In this document: one piece after another, positions 20,941 to 33,601 of the stretch
Layout of the letters: every line of letters begins with the position of its first letter
Position numbering within the stretch: the first letter of the stretch is position 1
From: Hexactinellida sp. DTS-2022
Lineage: Eukaryota; Porifera; Hexactinellida
NCBI GenBank assembly: GCA_028753945.1
Contig: JAPNXP010000001.1
Span: 15,056,501 to 15,120,500 of the forward strand
DNA: 64,000 bases
Direction: 5' to 3'
The notes under the pieces: model-generated
The model's input: only the letters and a program-made list of their open reading frames with translations
Told to the model about the DNA's origin: nothing
Database searches by the model: none
Program-made: the position numbers and the translations under genes

Positions 20941-21453
20941 TCAATACTTCTTCCCTTTAAGGATCTCAGATTTCCATACGACCGGGTGTGTCTCCTCGGT
21001 AGCGCTATCATCTTGTTTGTACACTTTTATAGTTTTATCCGCCTCTCCCACCAACAGCCTACTGCCGCTCTTATCGAATGCCATACAGAACAAGCCAGCC
21101 TCGGAGTCGAGAGACCCCGGCTGGACAATGGTCTGAGCTTTCTGGAAATTATACCCAGACCGCCAGTCCCAGAAGAACATGCTCCCGTTATCCCCACCCG
21201 TCACAAGGACACCGTCCGGGTTAACTGCCATGCAGTTTATAATGCCGGTCTGTCCGTTCATGTTCTGCATGAAGTTACCGTCTGGGAATCTCCACTGCTT
21301 TATGACGTCAGGCGAGGCTGATACAAATGTGAACTCCTCGGGATGTAGCGCGAGGGAGCGCACGCTCTTCTTGTGGTTGGTTAGGATCGCATGCGTCTTG
21401 CCAGCAGTTAGGTCCCAGAGACGAACGGTAGCGTCATGAGACCCAGTTATTAT
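20941..21453 (-). CDS. PLRG1: PLRG1 exon 4 (last)
   Basis: 170 codons plus TGA from acceptor tttag|ATAATA. Encodes the rest of repeat 4 through repeat 7 ([50 protein letters not shown]) and the conserved C-terminus. Confidence 0.95.
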   Translation of the reverse strand: MITGSHDATVRLWDLTAGKTHAILTNHKKSVRSLALHPEEFTFVSASPDVIKQWRFPDGNFMQNMNGQTGIINCMAVNPDGVLVTGGDNGSMFFWDWRSGYNFQKAQTIVQPGSLDSEAGLFCMAFDKSGSRLLVGEADKTIKVYKQDDSATEETHPVVWKSEILKGKKY

Positions 21454-24400
21454 CTAAATTATAGGAAATATTAAACTCAGTACAGAGTACTATACCAGCA
21501 AATAGCATATGACAACTTAATGTTGTATTACACTCAGTCTGCTAGCATAAATACTGAAAATAACAATTCTAATTTAAGCAATTATTACATTCAAATAATA
21601 TAATTAGTGACACAATAAATCTGATTCATAAGAATGGGAAATATCCATAGTTTCAATGATAATATAATTTACGTAGATAAGTAATCAAATTAATTAATTG
21701 ATTAGGCAATAAGAGGGTTTGTCTCCGTAATTAATATTACTCGCTTATCTTGATTGAAGAGATATTATATCACATATATAAAATGACTCAATGAATTAAA
21801 TATATCTTACCGTAATAAGCATGGTGTAATATATGGATACATCAGCATGTTTGCATCATTGTAAATTATCAAAATGACTTTTCATAATCTAAGGAAATTC
21901 AGTTTCAAACTTAGCAGCCCTTCGGTCTAGGTCGCCTCATTACCCACTACACGGTCTCGCTTTTACAATAAATAATTATAAGTTTTAAAAATTGGAAAAA
22001 ATTGAATTCATAATCAGCATACAGTTGAAACCGGATATTTTTAACACCGGATATTTTTAACAATCGGATATATTTAACACATTTTCTTGTAATTAATTAA
22101 TTATTGTTGTTGTTGTAAAATCGGGTATTTTTAACAATCGGATATTTTTAACAAATTTTCGTTAAAAGAATGTGTTAAAAATATCCGGTTTCAACTGTAC
22201 GTACTTGTTAGTTGTTACCTATAATAACATGGAAGTTTTTAATCTATATCTCAGTTTTAAATGCTTCTTCTAATCCCCTATCACTATAATTAATACAACG
22301 TGATGTACGTACTAAGATTATAGCATTATATTTTAGTACGAGCCCTTCGGTCTCGGTCGCTTTGCGACAGATCGGTGCTACGCACCTCAAGTTAACGGCC
22401 GCTGTGCGGCCTTACTCCTCACATTTTCTACCATGGAAATGGTAGAGAGGGACGTTATGATTTTGAATTTTCATTAATTTGTTTACCTATTTCAGGCTAT
22501 TTGTGTAAACAACAACAACAACAAATACTCATATTATAAATATATAAATGCGAAATTCGTGTTCAGCACACTTGTTACTTATAATACCCATTGAAAGCTA
22601 ACTTCTAGGTTGATTTTTAATTTTCATTAATTTGTTTACCTATTTTGTGTAAACAACAACAACAAATATTAATATGAGAAATTTATAAACGCGAAATTCG
22701 TGTTCGGCATACTTGTTTACCTATAATACCCGTTGGAAGCTAACTTCTAGGGCGATTTTGAATTTTCAATAATTTGTTTACCTATTTTGTGTAAACAACA
22801 ACAACAAATATTAATATGAGAAATTTATAAACGCGAAATTCGTGTTCGGTATACTTGTTTACCTATTATAACATTTGAAAGTTAGTTTATATCTCATATA
22901 TAAATGCGGTTCCTATTCCCCCATCACTTTAATACAATCCGAACAAACACACAAACACACACACACACACACACACAACAATCGAGATGTAATAATATAG
23001 ATTTATTTGTTCGGTAAAGCTCAAGTTAAATTAATGATTCAACATAAAATCCTGATATATACGTACGCGTATAAAAATTGATTTCTTGATGGCTCAGAAG
23101 AGATGAGTACCACACTTTATGAGCCAGGACCTTATAACCAATTCTTAATCAGGAGTTTGAACTGAGAGCACCTAAAATAATGGTTTGTGTTCCCTGACTA
23201 ACCTGAGCGAATCTATGGAGAATGTTCCAATATTTTGCAACCTAAACACGGTCTAAGTTATGAATTTTTGGCCAAGGCTTAAGATTTTGTCTGGCTTTAA
23301 TGGAATAAGCACAGGTGGGATCCTGTCAGAATGTTGTATTACTCTGCAGGATATTAATAATGAATAGTGTGGTATATTAACCTGACCTGTAATTTGAGTC
23401 AGGTTCATTGGTTGTTGATGAGGAATAAATAAATAAATGAAAGGAAGTATCACGTACGGATATTATCAATCACAGTATAACTAACTTTTGTATAAAGAAC
23501 TTCCGATAGAAATGTTTTTAGAGTTGAATACAAAAATTACAATGAAAAATGAACAATTATTCAACTATACTATGAAAATCGTAATTACTAGATATCCAAT
23601 ATGGAATCCAATCATACTCAAATCGAATATCGATTTTAGGAGTAGGCGAGTATATTAACTAAATTAATAAGGTATAAGGTATAAGAACATTGTACATACA
23701 TAGTTCACCAGAAAGTCGTAAATATCAATCTACTCTGATCTCACAAATATACCTAACTGTCCTAACAATTTGTGTCCAGAATACATTTTCTCAATGCTTA
23801 TTTGGATAAATATAATAGTGTACGTATACACTGATATAAGACCATTTATTAATGCTAGATAAGGTAAAATAAATTCAATTGAAACGTAAGTAATCTATTG
23901 AAACAGCAAGTAAATATATTCCTTAACAGTTAAGCAATTATAATATTCGAATCCAATCTTTTCTCAAGGAACGATATTCTAACTTTTTATGAGGAAATAT
24001 TGTTATTCTAATCTAAATACAGTATCCTCCGCTTAATAGAGCCACCGGTTATTATATTTATCCGCTTAATTGGATAACTACCCTGGAACAAAATTGTCTT
24101 TATTAATCGGAGTCAACATAAAATAAATAAGAAATTTGAGTAATTCGGAAATATTTACTATTTTGATTATCGAATTATTTCCGGGTTTTTTTTTTTCGAT
24201 TTCCACCATACCTGAAATAGATTACCAAGAATTTAGACAATACTATTACAGTGGATGCCGGTTATAAGCACATCGTCGGGAACTGCACTTAATGTGCTTA
24301 TAACCGGCATGTGCTTATAACCGACATAAATAATACAGGGTATATGGCAACCGTTTTCCAACATAGTGTGCTTATATCCGATATGCTCTTATAACCGGTG

Positions 24401-27400
24401 TGCTTATATCCGACATCTACTGTAGCCTAAAAACCAAGAAATATTTTATTTGAGACCAATCTAAATTCATACTCTTCAGCTAATGCAAATGAAGCAAAAA
24501 ATCAAACGCCCCAGTTTGCAAGGTTTGGAGTAGAATAGAATTCGTATAATAGACAACATAAAACATATATGTATAATGTCATTAACAAATCTTACTACGG
24601 TAGAACAAACATGAAATAGATTTTTAGACAAAGAATTGTCTAACAAACAAAAAATGCTAGGTCTAGGTCTAGGTGAAGTAGAAATTGACCTTAAGTGTCC
24701 AGAAATTACATACGATACTACTAAGTGGGACGGTTATATAATTAAATGATTCGAATAAGTCTGTTAGTCATTAGAAAAGAGATCGGTAATAAATTGCTAC
24801 AAGGGGTAATAAACCGGTCTGAGGGTACAGTTATGAATTGAATTGCCACAGTTAACCGGTGTTCTCCAATAAATTTAACGTTAAAACTGACAAGTATTAA
24901 TATGGTAAACGTTAACAAAAATGTTCACTAAATTGATGATATAAATTTGATATATAGTTACGTTAGTATATTAAGTACGTACTTCTTGAATAAAATTTGA
25001 TTATTTGCCACTGAAATTTTGCACACAAGATTGTGATGACAAATGATAAAGATACATAATAGTTACACAGTATGCAATTAATGCCTAGATTGATTATACG
25101 GTATATAATACTAGATACTCGTTTCATTAAAAATACGAACAACAAACATAATCTTATTTGCAGGTAAAATTTGTAATCAATATATCCAATCCATTTACCA
25201 ATTATAACTGTCAAAAAGCAACTTTCTAGTATCTAGGTTAATTATAAATTTAATTTTTGTTTACCTATTTAGTCAACAACAACAACAACAACAACAATAT
25301 ATATTCATAATATAAATTCGTAAATCCCATATTTATGTTCGACATATTTCTTGCCCCATTATAACAATTGGAAGCATTAGATTTAAAGTAAAAGCGGTTC
25401 CAATCATCTACCACTTTATTACAATCCGGGAAACAAACTAACTAACAAGAATCAAGTTCTAATTATAATTCGAAGAAGTGGACAGTTATCTTACATATAA
25501 TACTGAAAAGTAAAACGTGTTTAAATAGTACAACAGCTTACATATCCAACGTAAGAAATAAAATTTCTTAATATATTTGGCTTTCAATTTGCATGTAGTA
25601 ATTATTCCTGTAGTTCTTACGCAATTATAGAAATGATTAGATAACGACTGCATAATAGTATTACGCACATAGTGAAGGTTGTTTAGTAAAATGATAATTG
25701 TATTACATTATAGGCTCAATAGAAAAATGAAAATGAAATCTCTATATAAACGTCAGATATTGACAGTAGTACATTTGCAAGCATTCGGAAGAATTCTACA
25801 AACAGTATAAATAGACTGGAAGCTAGGACAAATCCAACGAATAGAAAAGAGTGGAAATGAAGCTAAAGGGATTTTTCAGAAGAGTCATAAAGTGGATTAC
25901 TATCGAGGATAACCAGGAGAGTAGCGAGGTAACTTCTATATCGGCAGAAATAGAGTCTCTACAGGCTGACTACAGAGCTATGATTGTAGAAATACGATAC
26001 CTGAGAGAAGTGAGAAATGGGATTATAAGAGGAATTTATTTGACTGGTGATTAATACAAGCAGGACCTTCAACTTATATCCTTTATATTAATTCAACAGT
26101 CAATTACAAATTAAAATTGTATCAAATGTCTTCAAAGTCTTATTTTATAATAATTCAGTACCTGGGGTCGATTTAATTGATTATTTATTGGACAGTTTGT
26201 TGGTTTGTTGTTTCAATTAATATAACCAAAACACTGGGAAGTTCAAGGCAATAATTATGATAGAAAAACCGATGATTCGCCTGTAAGCATCCTGAAAACT
26301 CACGAGGGTCGTTATAAATTAAAAACTTTGTTCAAAAAGTCGAATGTCAGGATAAATACCAAATAGGAATTATATGAAATTCCATGTGTCTGAAATAAAA
26401 GCTGCTCTATCATAGTAAATAAGTAATAATGCATTGTGGATGAACCTATTTCCATAACAATGGTTTACAACCTGTGACGAAAATGTGGGACTAAAACAGG
26501 GATAATTGACTAAACACTGGTATGGAAATTCTATCGTTTCTAGAGGTATTTTCTTGAAGAATAATATAACAGTTAACTATCGTTATAACGAAGTGCTTGG
26601 GACAAGTAAATACCTTCGAAATATACGGATAATTAATTAATTTTTTTTAATGCTTTAGTGCTCTGGGGGAAAATCTCCATATAGTTATAAGCGGGCATTT
26701 CGTTATTCCGTCTCATTAGAACTAGTTGTACTTAAAAATGCAAATTGATAAGGAAACTCATAAGCCAAAATAAATGCTCTAATACCTGGATTTAGCATTA
26801 AAATCTCGAGCAACGGGGTTTTCAATTAACCTGGAGGTATGACAAATATTGAATAGTGTCAATAAAAAAAGAACGAAATCCCTACTCCCTTTAGAGGGTT
26901 GGAAGAAAGAATACTACCTATTTCATGTAGATCTCCTATCTTATTATTTGAATTTGAATTCTTAGCGGCGGATTCATCGGCGGATTCGCAGACCTCACGT
27001 TTATGCTAATAACGCAAAAAGTTTACCCTGTACGTAAATTTTTTACATCAGCGGAGAGATTAAAGTTGTGACAACCCATATATCATCCCAAAATGCCAAA
27101 ATTCCTTAAGATGACATAGCAATTTTAGTTCAAATTTAGACCTCGGTTTTTTCATAATAACTCAAAAATTATTTATTATATCAAAATTTCCTTTTAATTA
27201 CATGTCTGTCTCACCTATGACAACCTGTCATGTATATTTCAAAACAAAATATCCATTTTTGAAAAAATAATATTAACACAAATTTCATTAAAATCGGCTT
27301 ACAATGATGATTTGCATACCTTTAGAGAGCAAGACATTTTGTTATTTCTAGAAAAATTATTGTAGCGGCGAAGCTGGAATAAATTGGAATAATTAATTTT

Positions 27401-30400
27401 ATCAATGTAAGTTTGACGTTAAATAATTAATTAAATATCCAATGCGAATTCAATAGTTATTATGCATCGTGAGTATAATTAAGTAAATCTTTCATTGTGG
27501 ATTGCTGATTAAATCAGTTCTTAATTAATTACCGGAAATGAGCTGCATTTCAATTCAATCAACTGAACTCATTTATCGGGTAATTATTGTATCTAAGACA
27601 GTTACTTCTTAAAACTGAAATGGGAGAGGGAAAGATGCTATACAGTAGACTCCGATAATAAAACCACCGCTTCTTTGGGTCAAAGTAGCCTCGGACCAAA
27701 GTGACTCAATTAAGTGGAGTCCACTGTAATAATATTTTATTTTGATCAAAAAGCATAAAATAAATAACAATATGTTAATTAATATTAACCTATTCGGTTA
27801 TGCAAAAGCACAATTGTAGCAGATCTTTCTATATTTAGGGCATTTATTACTATTGTCAATATAAAATTCCTAATTCTAACATTCTGTCCAAATTAAATAG
27901 GTTTTCTTTACAATCAAGAGTATCTGAAAAGCGCGCATGACAATGCATTATATTATTCTAATACTTCATAATGCACTAATGTGACACTGGAAGTTAGATA
28001 TACTATTCCTCAACCCCCATAGCCTGTTTAATACAGTAGTGCTCGTTAATACAAACACGGTTAATATGAGAGGATTAATGCGGATTTCCGGTTAATATGT
28101 ACACTTGTTCAGTCGCCCTCCAAAGCCTTTTCAATGCAAATTAATACGAATTTCTGATAAGGAGTACAAATTTTACGGTACCTTGGCGTACGTATTAATG
28201 AGATTATACTGTATAAACTATAAAGAAGTGGGAGAAGTCTCGTTAATTCAGAGGTTACAGTTGGGATATGAGAAGAGAAGTATTCTATAGAAGGGATTTG
28301 GAGTGCGCTCTCATCCAAAGATGTTCAATTTAGTTTGCACTAAAGACTGAGTTCTTACATAAGGTTATACGTAAATTCTAGCTCTGAGGCCAAATCTTTT
28401 CTCAATTATTTTATGGCCATAGTACATATATTTTGGGCAATACTCTCAATATAAAATGGCTTTGCAAAGGTTAATTTTCGATGTTAAATATATCCTTGCA
28501 AAGTTTGAATTTGATTAGGAAAAAGTTCAATTTTTATTTATGTAATTCCTTAATTTCTACCATCTATGAAGTTGAAATTTGTGCCTTCAAATTTGATAAG
28601 CAATTTGAGCAAGATCAATGCAATGCTATAGGAAGAAAATAAATACGTATAAAATTAAATAAGACAATATGACTGAATATAAAAAATAAATTCTATAAAT
28701 AAACAATCAACGTGATTACACAAATAAAAGTAGTAATAGTAAGAGAATATACAAATCAGTTTAACTAAGTTTATTCAATAAAATCAATCATTTCTATAGA
28801 AGGTGGGTTACAGTTGCAAGTATATAATGGCATCACAGGACGTAGAAATTGATCATAATGACTTTTTACTTTCAGTGATTTACTTAAATATAATTATGTT
28901 GAGTAAATACTAAATGCAGTTATACGAATATAATAATGAAAAACTACCTTTATTTCTAGGTACAAATATGTACATTTCCAAATTCCAAAGTAGATAATTA
29001 ATTAAATTTCAAAGTACGTAATGGTATCTGTAGAGTGATTTTGAAGATAAGGATTCTGTATTTTACGGACTATACAAAAAAGAATTCTAAATGAAAATTG
29101 TTAATTACCTATTTTTGCCCAAAGTATGTTTGTTTGTTTGTTTTTTGTTAGTATCATGTCAATATGTAGTATCAAGTGTGTTCTTTCCAAGGTTGTAACC
29201 AAATAGTGCAATATTCAGTTGGACTAAATACTATTTGCCAAATAATTGATAATCGTTTGGGAGCCGAACAGGGTTTTATCCAGGAGCGCACCGTACGCCT
29301 AAAGGCGTATAAATTGGAATATGTTTGTGTTTAGGTGCGCGAAAACTGCCTCGCCGAAAGTCCCCATAGAGTAATATAAAACTAACCTTTTAGGTGTACA
29401 AAATTCGTACTCTAGGACAGTTAGGAGTTTCGATTCTAGTCCTGTGTAATACCCTGGAGCCGAATATTCGGTTGAACAACTATTCGGTTAAATTTTGTAG
29501 ATTTGGTAGAAGCGGTTTCAACTTTGTACTTTGTTCTTTTTATTTTATAAATAACAATTATTTTACTGTGGATAATTACCTACAGTGTAAACAAATATTG
29601 TACATGCGAATTTGAGAAGTTACAAAGAACCATGAATATAATACATATTCCTATCTTAAGTTAATCAATGGCTGAAAAGACAGGACAGATATAGGGAGCA
29701 TCTCTACTCTAGCTGGAAAGTTATAGTACCTAGAAGCAATGATTAATTGATTATACCTTATACCCAAGATATTATTTAGTACAAATTTCTGCCTGCTTAG
29801 ATTTAGTTTGATTTAGTCTCTCGATTTTCGCGAGCCTAGAAAAGTTTCCTTCCAAAAGTTTCATTCCAAAAATTTCTTTCCTTACGCCGCATAGTTAATA
29901 AGGGTGGGCGAGACATCAGTCCGTCCGAGCTGCATATTTAGTCCAGGGGCTTATGCACCCGCGGATAGGCGTAGATGGGGGCGACCAAAATATTAGTTGT
30001 ACTCGCTTCCCAGTATTCAAATCAGCGATAACAATCACAAACATAATCCAAAGATGTCATTGTTTGCAATACTAGCGGATAGCTCCTTAATCTTCCTCCA
30101 CTTAACTCTCATTACATTGCTAATAAAGTGTATCAATTCAATTTTATGTCAGTTAAGCGTTCTGCTGTTGATACCAACTATTAGGATGACAATAAGAAGG
30201 CGACGGGGTGAGATTTCATAGAGGGGCGGTGTGGACCTGTGTAGTGGTCGTGACACTTGCACTATGTCGCGGGCATGACGGGGACAAATTCTGCCCCCAC
30301 AAGGTTTTGTTGGATACTTCTTTGTGTAAAGCTATTATTAACAATGGGCTTATAAGCTTCAGTTTGTTAATTAATGTTATCCCGAACAGATCAGTATACA

Positions 30401-33400
30401 GACACAGAATATAGAGTAGAATCTCGTTATCACAAAAACCGAAGGAACGAAAAATGTGTAATCCTTAGCGGCGTCATTTGTATATAAGAGGCCTTGAATA
30501 GTGAACATTAAATTGTTGTGTTGCCAATTGTTTGCTATTCAGTTTAGCTTAGGTTTTGTTATAGTGACTTGAATAGTTTGAATAGTGACTGAAATATTGA
30601 ACATATTACAGTGGATGCCGGTTATAAGAACATGGTCGGGAACTGCATATAATGTTGTTATAACCGACATAAATTATATAGGGTATATGGCAACCGTTTT
30701 CCAGTAGAATGTTCATATAACCGGCATAAAGTATATAGGGTATATGGCAACCGTTTTCCAGTAGAATGTTCATATAACCGGCATCTACTATAACTGGAAA
30801 TAGTATTAACCGAGTCGGTATAATGTCTTACCTGAGGGTTGGGAGCCTGCGATTCCACACAGGCCACTGTGTTGGTGTGTCCGGACAGAGTGAATATGCA
30901 AGCCTTGGTTCTGATGTCCCACACCCTGGCAGTGCTGTCTCTGCCGCAGGAGATCAGCACGTCCAGACGAGGGTGCAGAGTCAGACCGTACACTGCACTC
31001 AGGTGACCGTGGTAGTGTCGTATCACCTATTATACAGTAATACACTTCTATTCGTATATTATAGTATAGTTAGTTATGTCCGAATTTCAATCCATAATCC
31101 ATAATACAGTAGAACTTCGTTAGTAGGAACACGGTTAATTTAATATGAAATTCCGGTTAATACGAACAAACAGTTCCACAAAATCAGATCCCTATAATGG
31201 CTGATTAATGGGTATTACTCCGGTTGATACGAACTTTGGGTTAAACGAAGAAATTTGACTGTCCGTTGCTGTTCGAATTAACGAGGTTCTAGTTCTACAG
31301 TAATATGAACACCAGGGGAGCGCCAAAATCCGTTCGCCTTATCCGGAATTTGTATTAACCAATACCATTTGTATTGAAAAGGCTTTGAAGGGGACTGTAA
31401 TAGTGTTCGTATTAACCGGAATTTCGTATTAACCGTGTTAGTACTAAGTTCTACTGTATATGGATTACAAAAGCGATAATCTGGTCTGTACACACATAAT
31501 GATGCATAATAATCATATTTAACAAGTTTTTCTATTTGCAGGTATATTCTGTATAATGAATACAGTGGAACCTCGTTAGTACGAACACGGTTAATACGAA
31601 CACAATTTCAGTCCCTTCAAAGCCTTTTCAATACAAATTACATTGCTTAATACGAATTCGGCATAAAGCGAACACATTTTTACGGTCCCTTGGTGTTCCT
31701 ACTAACGAAGTTCTACTGTAGTATGACAATGGATAATAAAATAGTGAGATTCTACTTACAGTGCATTACCTTGTTGTGTTCCAGGTCCCAGCACTTGATC
31801 TGCTTGTCCTCCCCAGCCGAGTAGAAGTATGTGTGTCTGTGCGATACCTTCACAGCCCGTACGGTGGAGATGTGTCCGGTGAGAGAGAGCCTCAGGGTGC
31901 TGGTCGCGAGGTCCCATATCTTTATGGTCCGGTCGGTGCTGCCTGTCACGAACCAGTCGTTGCTGGGATCTACGTCTATGCAGCGGACCCAGCCCAGGTG
32001 TCCGCTGATGACTCGGTACAACTTCCAAGGGGCGTGCCAGCTAGGCTAGGAGATACAGTTAACCGACTTATGTAAAACTAACGGTAAATAATCCAATAAA
32101 GAGAGGGCATTAGAATATACCATACGTATTCCTCGAATAAGCGACGGTTCAATAAATGGTACAGTCGACTCCGCTTAATAGAACCATCGGTTAATAGATT
32201 TCTCCGCTTAATCGGGTCAAAGCAACCTGGTCCTGATCCCGAGGTGACTCTATTAGCGGAGTTGACTGTATTTGTATGCGAACCATGGCTGAAAGAACAT
32301 GGTTTAGAGATTGAACAAAATGTACATAGGTATTGTACTAGTATACTAAGCAAATATGTTAGTAATCGGATTTCTAACAATTATCCATGGTTTCAAATTA
32401 CCTCACAAAAAGTGGAGAAAAGTGGAGTGCAACGTCGATTTTCAGAACTCTTAGGGACCAGTGAAACATGTTCGGATAATTCAAGGCTGAACTAATTTAT
32501 ATAACATTGGACTAGCCAAGTTTGTTCAGATAATCGAGGTTGCAACTTGCAATGAAGTATATCGCCTCCTCGGTGACCAAGGATATATCTCCTATACCGT
32601 AACATTAATGTGTGAATTAGGCGTATGAAAATTGGATCAGACCAGGATTAGGAACGTACAGTGGAGTTGCTTTATTAGCATACTTGCCAACCGTCCCGCT
32701 TTTGGGCAAAGATTTTTTAGCGAGACGTCTCGTTTTATGCAATTGGAGCAAGGTTCCTTCCGTTGAGATAATCAAATTATTACAATTACTGGGACTATTT
32801 TGAACTCTAATTATAGAATATATGGTATATTAATTATTATTAACTAGTAATAGTAATACTACTTCACTTATTTATGTACTAATGTTCTTTGTCCCGCCAA
32901 ACTTCCTTATGTCCCGCCAAAATTCATTCCTCCGTCCCGCCAAAGACTTGCTATAGGTTGACAAGTATGTATTAGTAACTCGGGTTTGCCACTAAATCTG
33001 GTTGCTAACATGCGAAGTTGCTAATAGGGGATGAAATTAATAGTGTTATCAGCTTGGGACCCGAAAAGCGTTTGCGCTTACGAGAGTTGCTAATAAAGCA
33101 ATTCCCGTATATTACAACTGGCTGTATAATACACTGTCGGTGACATACACCCGTGTATAAATAGGCGGTATCATTACATACTATCCCTACCTTCTCAGTA
33201 GTTATAGCCTTGAGTGCGAGACTAGACTTGAGAGTGTTGCTGTCTCTAGTTGGCACCAGCGCTGTGCTCCCCCTTACCATATCCCGGTTACCGATATCCT
33301 CGAATGGAATATCAGTACCACCCTCAGATAGCTTATGTGGTCCCGACGCGACTGAATCTGCCCTGGAGGCGATACGACCGATCGTGTCATTGGGAGGCGG

Positions 33401-33601
33401 CAGGTTCCTAACTGCCGAGTACTCTGAGCTAATCTTACAGGCCTTGCGTAGCGTGTTGCTCTCCTCGTGAGCTGGGATGCCCAGGGACTGGGTGGACACG
33501 AATAGGTCGTGAGTTCTCTTCAGAGAGCGGAATATAAGCGTGTTTATGGAGTGCTTCACTATTCCAGGCTCTTTCGAGTCTGACTCAGTTCTATCAAACA
33601 T
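20941..33601 (-). CDS. PLRG1: PLRG1/Prl1 spliceosomal WD40 protein, four exons
   Basis: Orthologue of pleiotropic regulator 1, a subunit of the CDC5L/Prp19 complex that helps activate the spliceosome in the nucleus. The join is 33601-33191, 32045-31770, 31026-30832, 21453-20941 (minus strand), giving 464 residues; the human protein is about 50 longer, mostly in the N-terminal linker. All junctions are phase 0 with GT-AG introns of about 1.1, 0.7 and 9.4 kb. Exon 1 encodes the N-terminal [18 protein letters not shown] segment. Exons 2-4 encode seven WD repeats, with [36 protein letters not shown] and [10 protein letters not shown] clearly recognisable, and the conserved end [11 protein letters not shown]. 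Introns are full of MITEs; intron 3 holds an opposite-strand small gene. Confidence 0.96.
22022..22197. mobile_element. pogo-like MITE in PLRG1 intron 3
   Basis: 176 bp with inverted ends CAGTTGAAACCGGATATTTT, flanked by TA on both sides, with internal copies of ggatatttttaaca. TA duplication and a CAG start fit pogo/Tc1-type elements. Confidence 0.88.
22338..22935. repeat. Hairpin-tail element with about 3.5 internal units
   Basis: Reverse-orientation relative of 9211-10260. The micro-hairpin tail (22338-22420) comes first, then units of about 125-140 bp joined at ctaacttctag near 22588 and 22727, ending with the phrase cccccatcactttaatacaa. Sits in PLRG1 intron 3. Confidence 0.78.
22943..22981. 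repeat. CA-type microsatellite
   Basis: A run of ac dinucleotides with caaa interruptions directly after the hairpin-tail element. Confidence 0.85.
24020..24115. mobile_element. pogo-like MITE (CCGCTTAATAGA family), truncated
   Basis: Starts TACAGTATCCTCCGCTTAATAG and continues with an inner inverted tccgcttaatt phrase, as in the complete copy at 32162-32269. The far end is not recognisable. Confidence 0.6.
24249..24422. mobile_element. pogo-like MITE (GTTATAACCGGC family)
   Basis: 174 bp from CAGTGGATGCCGGTTATAAG to CTTATATCCGACATCTACTG, flanked by TA. The ends are inverted copies with several changes and the interior repeats gcttataaccg. Related copies are at 30609-30788 and around 55065-55149. 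Confidence 0.85.
25225..25450. repeat. Degenerate copy of the GTT-rich array element
   Basis: Contains the tagtcaacaacaacaaca run, a tataaattcgtaaa-like stretch and the end phrase ttacaatccgg, as in 22440-22935, but no hairpin tail. Confidence 0.55.
25806..25813 (+). promoter_or_regulatory. TATA box of small coiled-coil gene
   Basis: tataaata, 44 bases before the ATG at 25857. The same box appears before both bZIP-like genes. Confidence 0.5.
25857..26054 (+). CDS. Small basic coiled-coil protein inside PLRG1 intron 3
   Basis: A 65-residue open frame on the strand opposite PLRG1. The first ATG is at 25857; a GTG two codons earlier is not a credible start. A basic amphipathic N-terminus ([13 protein letters not shown]) precedes a heptad-like coil ([25 protein letters not shown]). 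A consensus tataaata box lies 44 bases upstream. I do not recognise it. It resembles the small heptad proteins at 17.8-19.8 kb only in general design. Expression is inferred from the promoter and coil alone. Confidence 0.5.
   Translation: MKLKGFFRRVIKWITIEDNQESSEVTSISAEIESLQADYRAMIVEIRYLREVRNGIIRGIYLTGD
27643..27726. mobile_element. pogo-like MITE (CCGCTTAATAGA family), short
   Basis: 84 bp from CAGTAGACTCCGATAATA to AATTAAGTGGAGTCCACTG with flanking TA; contains the family phrase ctcggaccaaagtgac. Confidence 0.8.
28034..28211. mobile_element. pogo-like MITE (TTAATACGAAC family)
   Basis: 178 bp starting CAGTAGTGCTCGTTAATAC and ending GTATTAATGAGATTATACTG with flanking TA. It shares the interior phrase ccaaagccttttcaatgcaa with copies at 31297-31456 and 31563-31718. 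Confidence 0.85.
30609..30788. mobile_element. pogo-like MITE (GTTATAACCGGC family), copy 2
   Basis: Starts TACAGTGGATGCCGGTTATA and holds two near-identical copies of a 60-bp stretch ending gtagaatgttcatataaccg. The right end is mutated (ctactata). Adjacent to PLRG1 exon 3. Confidence 0.8.
30832..31026 (-). CDS. PLRG1: PLRG1 exon 3
   Basis: 65 codons from acceptor aatag|GTGATA to donor CCTCAG|GTAAGA. Encodes WD repeat 3 and the start of repeat 4 ([33 protein letters not shown]). Confidence 0.93.
31107..31456. mobile_element. Two abutting pogo-like MITEs, opposite orientation
   Basis: 31107-31296 begins TACAGTAGAACTTCGTTAG; 31297-31456 ends GTACTAAGTTCTACTG. Both carry the ggttaatacgaac-type phrases of the family and lie in PLRG1 intron 2. 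Confidence 0.75.
31563..31718. mobile_element. pogo-like MITE (TTAATACGAAC family), complete
   Basis: 156 bp from CAGTGGAACCTCGTTAGTAC to CTACTAACGAAGTTCTACTG with flanking TA. It ends only about 50 bp from PLRG1 exon 2. Confidence 0.87.
31770..32045 (-). CDS. PLRG1: PLRG1 exon 2
   Basis: 92 codons from an acceptor read as ctcctag|CCTAGC to a donor AACAAG|GTAATG. Encodes WD repeats 1-2 ([35 protein letters not shown]). Phase 0 at both ends. Confidence 0.93.
32162..32269. mobile_element. pogo-like MITE (CCGCTTAATAGA family), best copy
   Basis: 108 bp from CAGTCGACTCCGCTTAATAG to CTATTAGCGGAGTTGACTG, clear inverted ends flanked by TA. Other copies are at 24020, 27643, near 37455, 51135 and 53098. 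Confidence 0.9.
32658..33135. mobile_element. pogo-like MITE (GTTGCTAATAAGC family), interrupted
   Basis: Matches the complete 185-bp copy at 52824-53008 (ccactaaatctggttgctaa, gcttgggacccgaaaagcg) but is split by the MITE at 32679-32969, so this element is the older of the two. Confidence 0.8.
32679..32969. mobile_element. MITE (CATACTTGCCAACC family) with 6-bp target duplication
   Basis: 291 bp with inverted ends CATACTTGCCAACC, flanked by TATTAG on both sides (32673-32678 and 32970-32975). It is the reverse-orientation sister of 8302-8569 and inserted into an older pogo-like MITE in PLRG1 intron 1. Confidence 0.92.
33191..33601 (-). CDS. PLRG1: PLRG1 exon 1
   Basis: 137 codons from the ATG ending at 33601 to a donor read as GAGAAG|GTAGGG. 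Contains the conserved N-terminal [17 protein letters not shown] block followed by a poorly conserved linker. Ends in phase 0. Confidence 0.93.

Noticed and set aside
20902-21439. Long plus-strand open frames over PLRG1 exon 4
   Set aside because: Antisense shadows of conserved WD40 coding sequence.
29997-30414. Two overlapping plus-strand frames in PLRG1 intron 3
   Set aside because: Start codons are non-ATG or arbitrary, composition is hydrophobic by AT bias, and no motif is seen.
30658-30831. Extension of PLRG1 exon 3 open frame
   Set aside because: Reads into the MITE after a consensus donor; conserved PLRG1 sequence stops at 30832.
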